DNA of 64,000 nt from Propionibacterium sp. oral taxon 192 str. F0372 (GCF_000413315.1 NZ_KE340297.1:248001-312000); one strand, 5' to 3'. Shown: positions 27,793 to 36,925, counted from the first letter of the stretch. Notes: generated by a model from the sequence alone, not told the origin. Program-made: numbers and translations.

Positions 27793-29226
27793 GTGCTCCA
27801 GTTCAGAGCCAGGAAGACCCTTGCTGCATTCACCGCAGCAGGAGCCCTCGGGATCGGCGCCATCGCCGTTCCCCAACTCGCAGTTGCCAATTTTGGCACG
27901 CTGTCGGCAACCACATCGGTGAACGTGCGTGTGGAGCCGGCCATGTCCGCTGAGATCATCGGTACCTTGTCGGCAGGTGAGCAGGTTGAGCGCCGCGGTG
28001 ATCCCAAGGGTGATTGGACGCCGATTACCTACAAGGGCCAAGACGCCTGGATGTACACCGAGTACGGGTCGCTGGGCACCACCAACTCTGCATCACAGGG
28101 CACCTCGACGGTCAACACCGCCGTCAATGTGCGAGCCGGCACCTCCACGCTGACCACGGTGCTGGGCACCCTGAACGTGGGTGACACCATCTCTGTGACC
28201 GGCGATCCGGTAGGCGGCTGGGTGCCAGTGTCCTACCAGGGGCGCCCGGGCTGGGTCTACGGCGCCTACTTGTCGACCAACACTTCAACCGATGTGGCAC
28301 CAGTGGGCAACGGGGCCGACGCTGCACCCACCGAGACCCCTGCCCCAGCATCTGAAGCTCCCGCGGCACCGGAGCCCGAGAAGTCCGAGGAGGCTGCTCC
28401 CAGCACTTCTGTCGCGACCGGCACCGCCTACGCAACCACCGCAGTCAACGTCCGCAGTGGTCCTTCGACCAACGACCGGGTGCTCACCGTGCTGAACACC
28501 GGTCAGTCCATCGAGACCCGTGGTTCTGACCAGAACGGTTGGACGCCGGTGCTGTGGAATGGTACCGACGCCTGGATCTCTTCCCAGTATCTGACCGACG
28601 ATGCATCGTCGATCGACACCGGTTCCGGACAGACCACCACTGGTTACACCACCACTGCGGTGAACCTGCGCACCGGCCCGTCCCTGGAATACCAGATCAT
28701 CCGGGTGCTGGATACCAATACCGAACTCGCCCTCACCGGAGTGACCCAGGACGGTTTCTCCCAGGTGGATATCGATGGGCAGAAACGGTGGGTGTCAACC
28801 GCCTATATCTCCTCCTCCAAGACCGAGAACGTCCCGCAGCCCCAAGGCCTGGCCTCAACGGTGAACGTCAACTCCTCCTCTGGGGCCGCCCAGCAGGCGC
28901 TGCAGTTGGCACTGGGACAGGTGGGCAAACCCTATGTGTGGGGTGCCACCGGTCCGGACAGCTTCGACTGCTCAGGCCTAATGGTGTGGGCTTACAGCCA
29001 GGTAGGGGTCTCGCTGCCCCGCGTCACATGGTCGCAGATGAGCTACGGCACCGAGGTCTCGTTGTCCGATGCCCAGCCCGGTGACCTGATCATCACCAGT
29101 GGTGGCGGTCACGTGGGTATGTACATGGGCGATGGCCAGATGGTCCACGCTGGTAACCCTGCCGTCGGCGTGCAGATCACCAGTGTCTCCTATTTCTCGG
29201 TGGTCACGGTTCGCCGCGTCGCTTGA
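27793..29226 (+). CDS. Secreted SH3-domain NlpC/P60 peptidoglycan hydrolase
   Basis: This 477-residue exported protein starts at the GTG at 27793, with AAGGA upstream. It has a signal peptide (residues 1-33, ending near AVANFG), four bacterial SH3 domains (each with TTxVNVRxGPS-like starts, about 38, 110, 215 and 295) and Pro/Ala/Glu linkers. A C-terminal NlpC/P60 domain has the catalytic Cys in DSFDCSGLMVW and the His in GGGHVGMYMG. Such enzymes cut the stem peptide of peptidoglycan and act in daughter-cell separation. It is monocistronic and followed by a terminator. Confidence 0.92.
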   Translation: MLQFRARKTLAAFTAAGALGIGAIAVPQLAVANFGTLSATTSVNVRVEPAMSAEIIGTLSAGEQVERRGDPKGDWTPITYKGQDAWMYTEYGSLGTTNSASQGTSTVNTAVNVRAGTSTLTTVLGTLNVGDTISVTGDPVGGWVPVSYQGRPGWVYGAYLSTNTSTDVAPVGNGADAAPTETPAPASEAPAAPEPEKSEEAAPSTSVATGTAYATTAVNVRSGPSTNDRVLTVLNTGQSIETRGSDQNGWTPVLWNGTDAWISSQYLTDDASSIDTGSGQTTTGYTTTAVNLRTGPSLEYQIIRVLDTNTELALTGVTQDGFSQVDIDGQKRWVSTAYISSSKTENVPQPQGLASTVNVNSSSGAAQQALQLALGQVGKPYVWGATGPDSFDCSGLMVWAYSQVGVSLPRVTWSQMSYGTEVSLSDAQPGDLIITSGGGHVGMYMGDGQMVHAGNPAVGVQITSVSYFSVVTVRRVA

Positions 29227-29233
29227 GATCAAG

Positions 29234-29268
29234 ACCGGGGCAGGGATGGGTGCACTCCCTGCCCCGGT
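29234..29268 (+). terminator. Terminator after the NlpC/P60 gene
   Basis: A perfect 13-bp GC-rich stem (29234-29246 with 29256-29268) is followed by TTTATT. Confidence 0.85.
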
Positions 29269-29415
29269 TTATTCACACCCACCAAGCCCCGAAAGTACGC
29301 AACGGCGGTCATCGTATCTTCCCTGGCACCGGACCCGAATAGCACCAGCCGCCGGAAACAAGCAGGGTTGATCTGATTGGTGCACCCGGTAGGGGTCCGC
29401 TACCATGAGCTTCGC

Positions 29416-29491
29416 GTCCCCATCGTCTAGCGGCCTAGGACACCGCCCTTTCAAGGCGGCAGCGCGGGTTCGAATCCCGTTGGGGATACCA
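29416..29491 (+). tRNA. tRNA-Glu (TTC)
   Basis: Cloverleaf with the anticodon loop CTTTCAA (anticodon TTC), T-loop GGTTCGAATCC and encoded CCA. Confidence 0.95.
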
Positions 29492-29496
29492 GAGAT

Positions 29497-29534
29497 CAGG
29501 GGTTGGCTGGCAAGCCAACCCCTGCATCGTTTTT
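29497..29534 (+). terminator. Terminator after tRNA-Glu
   Basis: A 12-bp stem (29497-29508 with 29513-29524) lies 5 bp after the tRNA and is followed by a T run. Confidence 0.85.
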
Positions 29535-29679
29535 CCCCACGAGCACTCTGAGCCAACACCCCGTACAGGACAGCGCACTAGTCACCGAGCGAGGCGACAC
29601 ACTTTTCCCGTAGCGAACAAGACCTCTTGGCGCCCCTCTGCGCAGCATAGGGTGGAAAAACCCTACCGAGGAGAACACC

Positions 29680-30576
29680 ATGAGAATCCTCCGAGTTTTG
29701 GCCGCGGCATCCGTCGTCGCGGCGCTCACCCTGACAGCCTGCGGTTCGGCCGAGGACCAGGCACCCGGCAGTGACTCCACCACCTTGGCCGTCGGATCGC
29801 AGGCCTACTACTCCAATGAAATCATCGCCGAGATCTACGCCCAGGCCCTCGAAGCCAAGGGATACGAGATCTCCCGCGAATTCCGGATCGGCCAGCGCGA
29901 GGCTTACCTGCCCGAGCTGGAATCCGGCTCGGTCGACATCATGCCCGAGTACACCGGCAATTTGCTGCAGTATCTCGACCCGCAGTCCACCGCCACCACC
30001 GCCGAGGAGATCCAGACCGCACTCGGTCAAGCCCTTCCCGCAACCTTGACCGCCCTCACCCCGGCACAGGCCACCGACCAAGATTCCTACACGGTCACCC
30101 GGACTACCGCCGAGCAGTACCAGTTGACTTCCATCGCAGACTTGACCAGGCTCCCCGCGCCCGTGGCGGTAGCCGGGAATTACGAACTGGAGACCCGCCC
30201 TTATGGAATCCCGGGACTGAAATCTGTTTATGGCGTCGACGCGAAACTCTCCCCGGTTGATGACTCCGGGTCCACGCTGACCGTCAAGGCCTTGGTCGAC
30301 GGGCAGGTGCAGGTGGCCAATATTTACACCGCATCCCCCGCGATCAAGGCGAACGATTTGGTCACGTTGGAAGATCCCCAGTCGATGATCTTGCCCCAGC
30401 AGGTGATGCCGATCGTTTCGTCCAAGGTTGACGAAAAGGCCCGCGAGACCTTGAACGAGATCAGCGCTCAGTTGTCCACTACCGAGCTCGTCAATCTGAA
30501 CGATCGCAGCGTCAACCAACAACTGTCTCCCGGAGTCATTGCCGGGGACTGGCTCAGAAGCAAAGGACTGGCATGA
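29680..30576 (+). CDS. Osmoprotectant (glycine betaine/choline) ABC substrate-binding lipoprotein
   Basis: This 298-residue lipoprotein has a signal peptide and lipobox (TLTACGS, Cys about residue 22). The mature part matches the OpuAC/OsmX/ProX-like binding domain for quaternary amines: LAVGSQAYYSNEIIAEIYAQ (trimmed here), ELESGSVDIMPEYTGNLLQYL, and a C-terminal QQLSPGVIAGDWLRSKGL. It lacks neighbouring permease and ATPase genes, so it is an orphan binding protein. The ATG has GAGGAG upstream and the stop overlaps the next gene by 4 bp. Confidence 0.85.
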   Translation: MRILRVLAAASVVAALTLTACGSAEDQAPGSDSTTLAVGSQAYYSNEIIAEIYAQALEAKGYEISREFRIGQREAYLPELESGSVDIMPEYTGNLLQYLDPQSTATTAEEIQTALGQALPATLTALTPAQATDQDSYTVTRTTAEQYQLTSIADLTRLPAPVAVAGNYELETRPYGIPGLKSVYGVDAKLSPVDDSGSTLTVKALVDGQVQVANIYTASPAIKANDLVTLEDPQSMILPQQVMPIVSSKVDEKARETLNEISAQLSTTELVNLNDRSVNQQLSPGVIAGDWLRSKGLA

Positions 30577-31070
30577 TTCCGCACCTCGAGTTGATCGCCG
30601 ATGGTTTCAACCGGCTGGCCACCGAGTTGCCGACCTTGCTGGAGGGCCTCACCACCGAACAGTTGATGTGGCAGCCCTCCCCCACCGCAAACCACATCGC
30701 CTGGCTGGCCTGGCACATCGCCCGCGACGAGGATGCCCAAATGGCGGTGATCACTCACCGTACCGAGGTCTACCTTGATGGCTGGGTCGAGCGGTTCGCA
30801 CTGCCCTATGAGCCCACCGAGATGGGTTATGGCCAGACCATCGAACAGGTTCGCGCTTTCACCCCACCCACCGTCGAACTGCTCGTCGACCACTACTTGG
30901 CGGTGGCCGCTCGGACCTCGGAGATCCTGTCGTCACTGAGCACCGGAGATCTCATCTCGATCATTGATGACCCCTATCGGGTCACCGTGGCCACCCGGCT
31001 GGTCTCCATCTTGAACGATGGTCACCAGCATCTCGGCCAGGTCGCCTATCTGCGTGGATTGCTTGGCTGA
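30573..31070 (+). CDS. DinB-family protein
   Basis: This 165-residue four-helix-bundle protein of the DinB/DUF664 superfamily has the metal-binding histidines of the family visible near ANHIAWLAWHIARDED (about residue 45) and NDGHQHLGQVAYLRGL (about 150). Members include mycothiol- and bacillithiol-dependent transferases and isomerases, but the exact reaction cannot be read here. It overlaps the osmoprotectant-binding gene by 4 bp, an unusual partner. Confidence 0.8.
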   Translation: MIPHLELIADGFNRLATELPTLLEGLTTEQLMWQPSPTANHIAWLAWHIARDEDAQMAVITHRTEVYLDGWVERFALPYEPTEMGYGQTIEQVRAFTPPTVELLVDHYLAVAARTSEILSSLSTGDLISIIDDPYRVTVATRLVSILNDGHQHLGQVAYLRGLLG

Positions 31071-31094
31071 ATTACGCCGAGGAATCTACACACA

Positions 31095-31138
31095 ACACAC
31101 GACGGGTGGTGAGATGATCCCACCACCCGTCGTGTGTT
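31095..31138. terminator. Bidirectional terminator
   Basis: A long perfect stem (about 17 bp; arms near 31096-31112 and 31121-31137) lies between converging genes. Confidence 0.85.
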
Positions 31139-31150
31139 TGTCGTGTTGGC

Positions 31151-32170
31151 TCAACCGAGCAGCGAGTCAACCATCGATTGGGAGGTTTGCGCCCAGTCCT
31201 CTACGAGGGCCTCCCCGCGGGGATCTCCCGCATCCAGCATCAGGGTACACAGGACAAACACGCTGTCGGAACGTCTGACACCAATCAGCGAGACCAAGAT
31301 GATCTTGGAAGACCCCGATCCGCTAGCGTACACGCCCGATACTCCGCCCACTGCGGCATTACCGGTAGAGGTCGTGGTGATCTCCTCGACATCCATGTAG
31401 GTAGGGTTCTGGATCTGCGCGCCCTGCTCCTTCAGGTAAGCGCCCATCAACGAGACTGCGTCATCGCCTGATTGACCCTCCGCAGCCTGGAGCGTCATCT
31501 TCGCCGATTTGTCCTCGTTCAGTACAACGACAGCCTGCTTGCTGTCGTACCTCTTCTCGACCGTCCATCCAGATGGCAGGGTCGCGGTGATTCCCTCCCA
31601 CAACTCAACCTTCTGGCTCCCAGTAGGTGGTTTGCTCGGTGATGTGGGGGACGGGGACGACGACGGGCCCTTGGATGGACTCCGTGAAGGATCCGACGAC
31701 GGGTCCTTAGATGGACCTCGCGAAGGATCCGCGGACGACGATGAGGAGGAACTCGACGGGGTCGGCAGCGGATCTTTGTCCCCACCGCGGCCGAAGATGG
31801 CCCAGCCGATCACACCGATAATCAGCAGGGTAACGAGCCCGATTACACCGAAGGTGACAGCATTCTTGTTCGACTTGCGAACAGGACCCGACGGCGGCAT
31901 TCCACCCGGCATCGATGGACCGGAGAACTCTACCTGCCCCGGGGGGCCTCCCCACTGCTGGCCAGCCTGCGGGGCCTGAGGACCTTGCCCAGGCCGCTGC
32001 TGTCCCGGCTGCGATTGCTGGTTCCGAGGTGGCGTCAATCCTGGGGAGCCCCCTTGCGGGAGACCCTGCGAGTAACCGCCCTGCGGAACCTGGCCCGGGG
32101 AACCTCCCCACTGCTGGCCAGCCTGCGGCTGGCGGCCCCACTGGGGCTGGTTCGGTTGCTGGTTGCTCAT
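31151..32170 (-). CDS. Membrane-anchored Pro/Gln/Gly-rich protein
   Basis: This 339-residue protein starts with a low-complexity Gln/Pro/Gly-rich cytoplasmic region (residues 1-100). A single membrane helix follows (VTFGVIGLVTLLIIGVIGWA, about 105-125), then a Ser/Pro/Asp linker with repeated SKDPSSDPSRSPS units, and an extracellular beta-rich domain. No enzyme motif is seen. It overlaps the upstream PrsW-like gene by 4 bp, so they probably work together at the membrane, perhaps as substrate and protease. Confidence 0.65.
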   Translation of the reverse strand: MSNQQPNQPQWGRQPQAGQQWGGSPGQVPQGGYSQGLPQGGSPGLTPPRNQQSQPGQQRPGQGPQAPQAGQQWGGPPGQVEFSGPSMPGGMPPSGPVRKSNKNAVTFGVIGLVTLLIIGVIGWAIFGRGGDKDPLPTPSSSSSSSSADPSRGPSKDPSSDPSRSPSKGPSSSPSPTSPSKPPTGSQKVELWEGITATLPSGWTVEKRYDSKQAVVVLNEDKSAKMTLQAAEGQSGDDAVSLMGAYLKEQGAQIQNPTYMDVEEITTTSTGNAAVGGVSGVYASGSGSSKIILVSLIGVRRSDSVFVLCTLMLDAGDPRGEALVEDWAQTSQSMVDSLLG

Positions 32171-33390
32171 GACTGCTCCTGTTCGCCCGTGGGACCGTCT
32201 TGTGGTGCGGATGTCTCCTCGACCGTCACCTTCTCCGGCGCGGGTGTTTCTGCCGTGCCCTGCACCGCGCCGACACCCAGGCCGCAGCTTGAACAGAAGC
32301 TCGCTTGGTACAGCAGGGGCATCTCACAGGCCGCACAGAACTGGAGCTCGCCCTCGGCTCCAATCCCACCTTCACGAGCGGCTGCCTCCAAAGCAGCCTC
32401 CATGAGGCCGGTGTGCAGCGCATTACGCGCCAACAAGGTCAGGCCGAATAGCACAGCACCGCCGACGAGCAGGGCCAGCACCAGCCCGGTGGCCGGATTG
32501 GCGACATGGCTGGCCAGGAAGGTGCCGAGGCTGAACACCGCGACGGCAGCAATGGCGATGCCCACTCCGCGTGCATAACGGGAGGTAAAGCCGTCGTAAC
32601 CGGCGCCAAGCCCGGAAAATTCCGCTCCGGCAACGCCGGATGCAGTTCCGTAGACAATCGGCTTGCAGAAGCCGTGCAGCACCAGCAGGGCGATCATCTG
32701 CAACGAATCCACCCCGTTGGGCCCGGCGAAACCAATCTGCAGCATTGACCAGTAGAGCACAACAGTTTCTGCCGAGGCGTAGGCGACGCCGGCGATAACG
32801 CCGAAGGTGAACCCGTCCATCAGGTCGTCGAACGCTGGACGCGAGGCCAGCACAATCGGGCCAATCTGGCGAATCACCTCGCCGACGACCGGGACAAGCA
32901 GCACCGTGATAAGCAGCCCCGGAATATCCAGGACGCTGCCCTCAAGGGTCGGGGTGACGATACCTTGATTGCCCCGCAGCATGACAGACAGCACGGTCCA
33001 TCCCGCACCAAGCAGGAAGGTGAGGACGAAAGCCAGCATGACAACCGGAACGGGTTCGTCCTCCCACATATTCACGTCGTAGAGGTAAACGATGTAGACC
33101 AGCGGGACGGCGAAGGCCGCCACCGACAAAGCGAGAGGCGCAGCACCGAGGGCTGCGCTGACGACCATGATGAGCAGAGCAGCCACCAAGACGAACTGGT
33201 AGGTGCTCGGGTGACCAACGATGCCTTTTGGCATGATCGTCCCTACCGGTGCGAAGGTTGTGACAGCTTGATCAGGTCGGGCGGCGTAGGAACGCCGACG
33301 GGTAGCATCCGAGCCCATAACGTCACCACCGCAGCGGTAGCAATAGTGCGACGCCGGAGGCACTTCGGTGTGGCAACGCGAACAGCCCAC
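32167..33390 (-). CDS. PrsW-like membrane protein with zinc ribbons at both ends
   Basis: This 407-residue protein has an N-terminal zinc ribbon (CSRCHTEV...CYRCGG), about nine membrane helices related to the PrsW glutamic-type intramembrane protease/CAAX-like family, and a second ribbon (FCAACEMPLLYQASFCSSCG) near the C-terminus. In PrsW the first catalytic motif is EE-x-x-K; here it reads VVGEVIRQ, with only one Glu and no Lys. The second, AxAxxE-like, is kept (AYASAETVV). Protease activity is therefore doubtful. A GTG start is used, coupled to the downstream gene. Confidence 0.7.
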   Translation of the reverse strand: MGCSRCHTEVPPASHYCYRCGGDVMGSDATRRRSYAARPDQAVTTFAPVGTIMPKGIVGHPSTYQFVLVAALLIMVVSAALGAAPLALSVAAFAVPLVYIVYLYDVNMWEDEPVPVVMLAFVLTFLLGAGWTVLSVMLRGNQGIVTPTLEGSVLDIPGLLITVLLVPVVGEVIRQIGPIVLASRPAFDDLMDGFTFGVIAGVAYASAETVVLYWSMLQIGFAGPNGVDSLQMIALLVLHGFCKPIVYGTASGVAGAEFSGLGAGYDGFTSRYARGVGIAIAAVAVFSLGTFLASHVANPATGLVLALLVGGAVLFGLTLLARNALHTGLMEAALEAAAREGGIGAEGELQFCAACEMPLLYQASFCSSCGLGVGAVQGTAETPAPEKVTVEETSAPQDGPTGEQEQS

Positions 33391-33678
33391 GTCTTTCTCC
33401 TGTCTGATCGGAACCTCTGCCCGACCGATAGTTGACCCTAGACAGAATCGGGGTCATCTGAAGCCCCATCCCCCACCGTCGTTGGTCCGCCCGGCGACAA
33501 TCGTGGACGGCTCAGGAGATACCCCAATCCTCCCCGCCACCATTCGGACGCTGGCAGGCCTCCGCCGAACACCCCGACGCATTCCATTCTTACAAGGCGA
33601 TTCACCCTATTTTGCTTTTCTTACGAGCTTCACGCTATGCTTTTCGAGCTGTCTAAGGAGGATAGCGGTAAGGCACCT

Positions 33679-33755
33679 GGCCCCGTAGCGCAGTTGGTTA
33701 GCGCGCCGCCCTGTCACGGCGGAGGTCGCGGGTTCGAGTCCCGTCGGGGTCGCCA
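33679..33755 (+). tRNA. tRNA-Asp (GTC)
   Basis: Cloverleaf with anticodon loop CTGTCAC (anticodon GTC), T-arm GGGTTCGAGTCCC, encoded CCA. One base separates it from tRNA-Phe. Confidence 0.95.
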
Positions 33756-33756
33756 C

Positions 33757-33833
33757 GGCCAGGTAGCTCAGTTGGTAGCAGCGTTCGCCTGAAAAGTGAA
33801 AGGTCGGCGGTTCGACCCCGCCCCTGGCCACCA
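33757..33833 (+). tRNA. tRNA-Phe (GAA)
   Basis: Acceptor stem GGCCAGG/CCTGGCC, anticodon loop CTGAAAA (anticodon GAA), encoded CCA. Co-transcribed with tRNA-Asp. Confidence 0.93.
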
Positions 33834-34286
33834 TGGGTTCGTTCGTCTGCAACTCTTCAAAGAGCGTCCGTCACGGTGTTGTCCTGGGTTGTCTTGATTC
33901 TGCCGTCCATCCGACCAACTTCATAGCAGGCAAGGGTGGCACGAATGCTCGCGATCGAGATGCGATGCTCGGTCTAGACCCGCGATGCACCCGGTCGGAT
34001 CGGAGCTCTCGGCATTGTCACGAAACAACCTCCGCATGGCATCGATCGCATCCGGTACTGCCACCTGCCGTTGAACGGGAGTGCCTCCTGCGGTTTAGAA
34101 TTGACTTCTGCCGGATGAATTTTTACCTCCGGTGTCGAGCCGCCGCCCCTGAAATCTTCCGCTTTTCATGAAGTGGAATGCCTGAAAACCGAGCACTCCA
34201 CTCCCGTCTCTCAGCCATCGAGGCAGAATCATGCTCCTTCGCAATGCTCTGCTCCAGTGCTGCCTGCCGGGTGGCTACACCGGGAC
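33834..34286. other. Intergenic region, no gene seen
   Basis: This 453-bp stretch after the tRNA pair is visibly poorer in GC than its surroundings. The open frames in it have no codon bias or family signal. It could be a relic of a tRNA-targeted element, but no att repeat or integrase was found. Confidence 0.4.
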
Positions 34287-35267
34287 TCAGTCGACGTAGG
34301 CCGCAACCCAGCGGCGCATCTCCTCATAGACCTCGGTGCGCACCGGCTCGGGTGACAGGATCATGTCGTGCAGCGCGCCGGGTATCCGGATGATCGTCAC
34401 GTGGTTACCCAGCCGCCATGACACCGCACCCAAACGCTCAACGTCCAAGACGATATCGTTCTCCCAAGCCGCCGATGACCACTCCGCCAGGTCCACCTGG
34501 GAGGATGCACTCATCATCGACAGGATCGGGGTGTTGATACCGAGCCCGGAAGCCACTTTTGCCTGTCCTGCCATGATCGCCCTACCCCACCCGAACCGCA
34601 CCACGAAGGCCGGATTCGATTTGTAGTCGAGGTCGTAGTCCCATTCACCATCCATCGCCGAACTGATCGACCGGGCATAGAACTGCTTGCCGGAAGCCTG
34701 CAGGGCAGTGGTGGGGCTGACCGAGGCCATCGACTTGACCAGCGGAGTCAGCGTTTTCATCAGGGAACTACGAGCATTCATATCGAGCCACGGCGAATTC
34801 AGCACCAGCCCGTTCAACGCGAAATCTGTGTGCGCTGCCCACAGGGACAGGATCAGTCCACCAGTGGAGTGCCCGGACAAGGTCACCCGGTCGTGTCCTT
34901 CAGCAAGAACCAGCCCGAATGCTTCGTCGATCTCCGCCTGGTAGTCCCGCAGCGAGGAGATGTATCCCGCATACAGACCCCGTCGCAAGTTGCGGCCATA
35001 GCGACGCAGATCAAGAGCGTAGAAGTCGAAACCGATGGACTCCCAGAAATCGGCCAAGTCGGTCTGGAAGAAGTAGTCGTTCCAGCCATGGATGTACAGA
35101 ACCGCACGCCCGTGGCACGGCTCACCGCGCCGGACCAAGGTTGCAGTGATGTCGACCTGGGGCTCACCATCGGCACGCTCCGCCCCTTCAATCACCCACG
35201 TCCGGGACTGGTACCCTTCGATCAGTCGATCAGGACCCCAGCCGGGATCATCGGCCCTCGTCCTCAT
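34287..35267 (-). CDS. Alpha/beta hydrolase (monoacylglycerol-lipase-like)
   Basis: This 326-residue serine hydrolase of the Hydrolase_4 type has AVLYIHGWNDYFFQ (oxyanion region), the nucleophile elbow LSGHSTGG (about Ser140), and likely Asp and His in the last third (GALHDMILS). Homologues act on lipid esters. The start at 35267 overlaps the end of the DUF3073 gene by 20 bp, in another frame; a longer upstream reading would overlap it fully. The gene lies downstream of purM and DUF3073 on the same strand. Confidence 0.82.
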   Translation of the reverse strand: MRTRADDPGWGPDRLIEGYQSRTWVIEGAERADGEPQVDITATLVRRGEPCHGRAVLYIHGWNDYFFQTDLADFWESIGFDFYALDLRRYGRNLRRGLYAGYISSLRDYQAEIDEAFGLVLAEGHDRVTLSGHSTGGLILSLWAAHTDFALNGLVLNSPWLDMNARSSLMKTLTPLVKSMASVSPTTALQASGKQFYARSISSAMDGEWDYDLDYKSNPAFVVRFGWGRAIMAGQAKVASGLGINTPILSMMSASSQVDLAEWSSAAWENDIVLDVERLGAVSWRLGNHVTIIRIPGALHDMILSPEPVRTEVYEEMRRWVAAYVD

Positions 35268-35469
35268 CGTCGTAGGCGACATCAGCATCCTCCGCGTAGC
35301 GGGCAGCCAGATCTGCGTATTGGTCGGGGATGTCGTCGTAGCGGTCGTCCTCATGGACGGACTGACCTTGAAGTTCTCTTTCCAGTGAGGCGAAATCCGT
35401 GGTCACCGAGCGATACTTCAGATCGCGGGCTACCTTCGTCTGCTTCGCCTTTGCACGGCCGCGCCCCAT
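35248..35469 (-). CDS. DUF3073 family protein
   Basis: This 73-residue protein begins with the conserved basic MGRGRAKAKQTKVARDLKY and ends in a strongly acidic DDEDEGR tail, typical of the actinobacterial DUF3073 family. In many actinobacteria it sits directly downstream of purM, as here (137 bp after purM). The function is unknown. It overlaps the start of the hydrolase gene. Confidence 0.9.
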   Translation of the reverse strand: MGRGRAKAKQTKVARDLKYRSVTTDFASLERELQGQSVHEDDRYDDIPDQYADLAARYAEDADVAYDDEDEGR

Positions 35470-35606
35470 ATGGGTCGACCCCCTCGCTCTGTCCCTCGCG
35501 GCAGTGCCGCGGCATGATGAATGAAAAATGTCGTGGGTACAGGCTACCCAATGGTGGGCACCCCTGCCAAAGATGCCCGCCCTGTGGTTGTGAATCTTCC
35601 CAAGAA

Positions 35607-36656
35607 TCAGTCCTGGTACTCGCCCACCATTTCGACCCGGTGCTCTGTGGCCCCGAGCGCCTCACCGCAGACCCAGCTCGGAACCCCCCTGGCACCCAGT
35701 AGTTCCACCACCACATCGGCGTCTTGCGGGGCAACCATCGCCACCATGCCAACCCCCATGTTCAGAGTCGCCTCGATATCGTTTTGGCTCACCCTGCCGA
35801 GGCCGGCAACCATCCGGTAGACCGCAGCCGGCGCCCACGTCGATCGATCAATGCGCACGGTCACCTCGTCGGGAATTACCCGGGCCAAGTTGCTGGCTAG
35901 CCCGCCCCCGGTGATGTGACTCATCGCGTGGACTTCGGTGGCCCGGATCGCGGCCAGCGCATCGACGGCATAGACCCGGGTGGGGGTGAGCAGTTCCTCC
36001 CCCAAGGTTTGCGCGAATTCTGCAACATGTGTTTCCAGCCCCACGCCTGCATTCGCGAACACCCTTCTGACCAAGGAGTACCCGTTCGAGTGCAGTCCAG
36101 AAGCCTCCATGGCAACCGCAACGTCGCCGGGGCGCACCAGATGGGCTCCAAGTATCCGATCGGCTTCCACCACCCCGACGGTTGCCCCGGCCATGTCAAA
36201 CTCGTCGGGTTCCATCAGCCCGGGGTGTTCTGCCGTCTCGCCGCCGATGAGCGCGGTACCGGATGCGGCACAGGCAGCTGCAATACCCTCGACGATGGCT
36301 GCAATCCGCTTAGGGATGACCTTGCCACATGCGATGTAGTCGGTGAGGAACAAGGGCTCGGCACCGCACACGACGAGATCGTCGACCAGCATGCCCACCA
36401 AATCCCAGCCAACGGTGTTGTGAATGCCGAGCGCCTGAGCAATGGCCACCTTGGTGCCCACCCCGTCGGTGGATGTGGCCAGCACCGGCCTTTCGTAGGC
36501 CTTCAAGGCCGAGGCGTCGAAAAGTCCGGCGAAGCCACCGATCCCACCCATCACCTCGGGACGCCGGGTGGATGCCACATGGGCTTTCATCAACTCGACG
36601 GCCCGGCCACCGGCCTCAATGTCGACTCCGGCGCGGGCATAGGCCGATTCACTCAT
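35607..36656 (-). CDS. purM: Phosphoribosylformylglycinamidine cyclo-ligase
   Basis: This full-length 349-residue PurM is the AIR synthetase that closes the imidazole ring in purine synthesis (ATP-dependent). Family marks include [12 protein letters not shown] at the start, [13 protein letters not shown], and the C-terminal ITGGGLASNLARVIP and MGVGMVAMV. It normally follows purF with a 4-bp overlap. Here purF has been moved 4 kb upstream by an inserted cassette, and purM carries its own AGGAGG site 5 nt before the ATG. Confidence 0.95.
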   Translation of the reverse strand: MSESAYARAGVDIEAGGRAVELMKAHVASTRRPEVMGGIGGFAGLFDASALKAYERPVLATSTDGVGTKVAIAQALGIHNTVGWDLVGMLVDDLVVCGAEPLFLTDYIACGKVIPKRIAAIVEGIAAACAASGTALIGGETAEHPGLMEPDEFDMAGATVGVVEADRILGAHLVRPGDVAVAMEASGLHSNGYSLVRRVFANAGVGLETHVAEFAQTLGEELLTPTRVYAVDALAAIRATEVHAMSHITGGGLASNLARVIPDEVTVRIDRSTWAPAAVYRMVAGLGRVSQNDIEATLNMGVGMVAMVAPQDADVVVELLGARGVPSWVCGEALGATEHRVEMVGEYQD

Positions 36657-36670
36657 GTGTCCTCCTGGTC
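36337..36670. repeat. Direct repeat flanking the gad cassette, left copy
   Basis: The first ~320 bp of intact purM plus the junction with purF. The partner is 40706-40918, in the same orientation, with an internal deletion. Confidence 0.85.
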
Positions 36671-36843
36671 AATACGGTGATCCGCTCGCCGTCGCCAACG
36701 GCCATGCCCGCAGATTCCTGGCCACGGTGCTGCAGGGCAAACAACCCGTAGTAGGTGAGCTTGGAGACGACCTCGCCCGGTGCGTATACACCGAAGACGC
36801 CGCACTCCTCGTGAGGACCGTCATCGGGCATGCAGGAAATCAC
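36649..36843 (-). pseudogene. purF remnant (N-terminal ~55 codons)
   Basis: The first ~55 codons match purF at 42190-42356 almost exactly, including the catalytic-Cys region [18 protein letters not shown]. The frame then jumps to the last ~20 bases of purF at the purM start, so about 1.27 kb of the gene is missing. It also ends in a shifted frame. It is a leftover of the event that inserted the gad genes. Confidence 0.88.
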
Positions 36844-36925
36844 ACAGCAATCCTAAGCCACCAGCAACGATCAAAGATTCTCCTCCATTCGGAATCGGCC
36901 TGGGGGCATCGCTACCCGCTCCGAA

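Noticed and set aside
33834-34286. Possible integrated element downstream of tRNA-Phe
   Set aside because: No integrase and no repeat of the tRNA 3' end were found. Lower GC alone is not enough.
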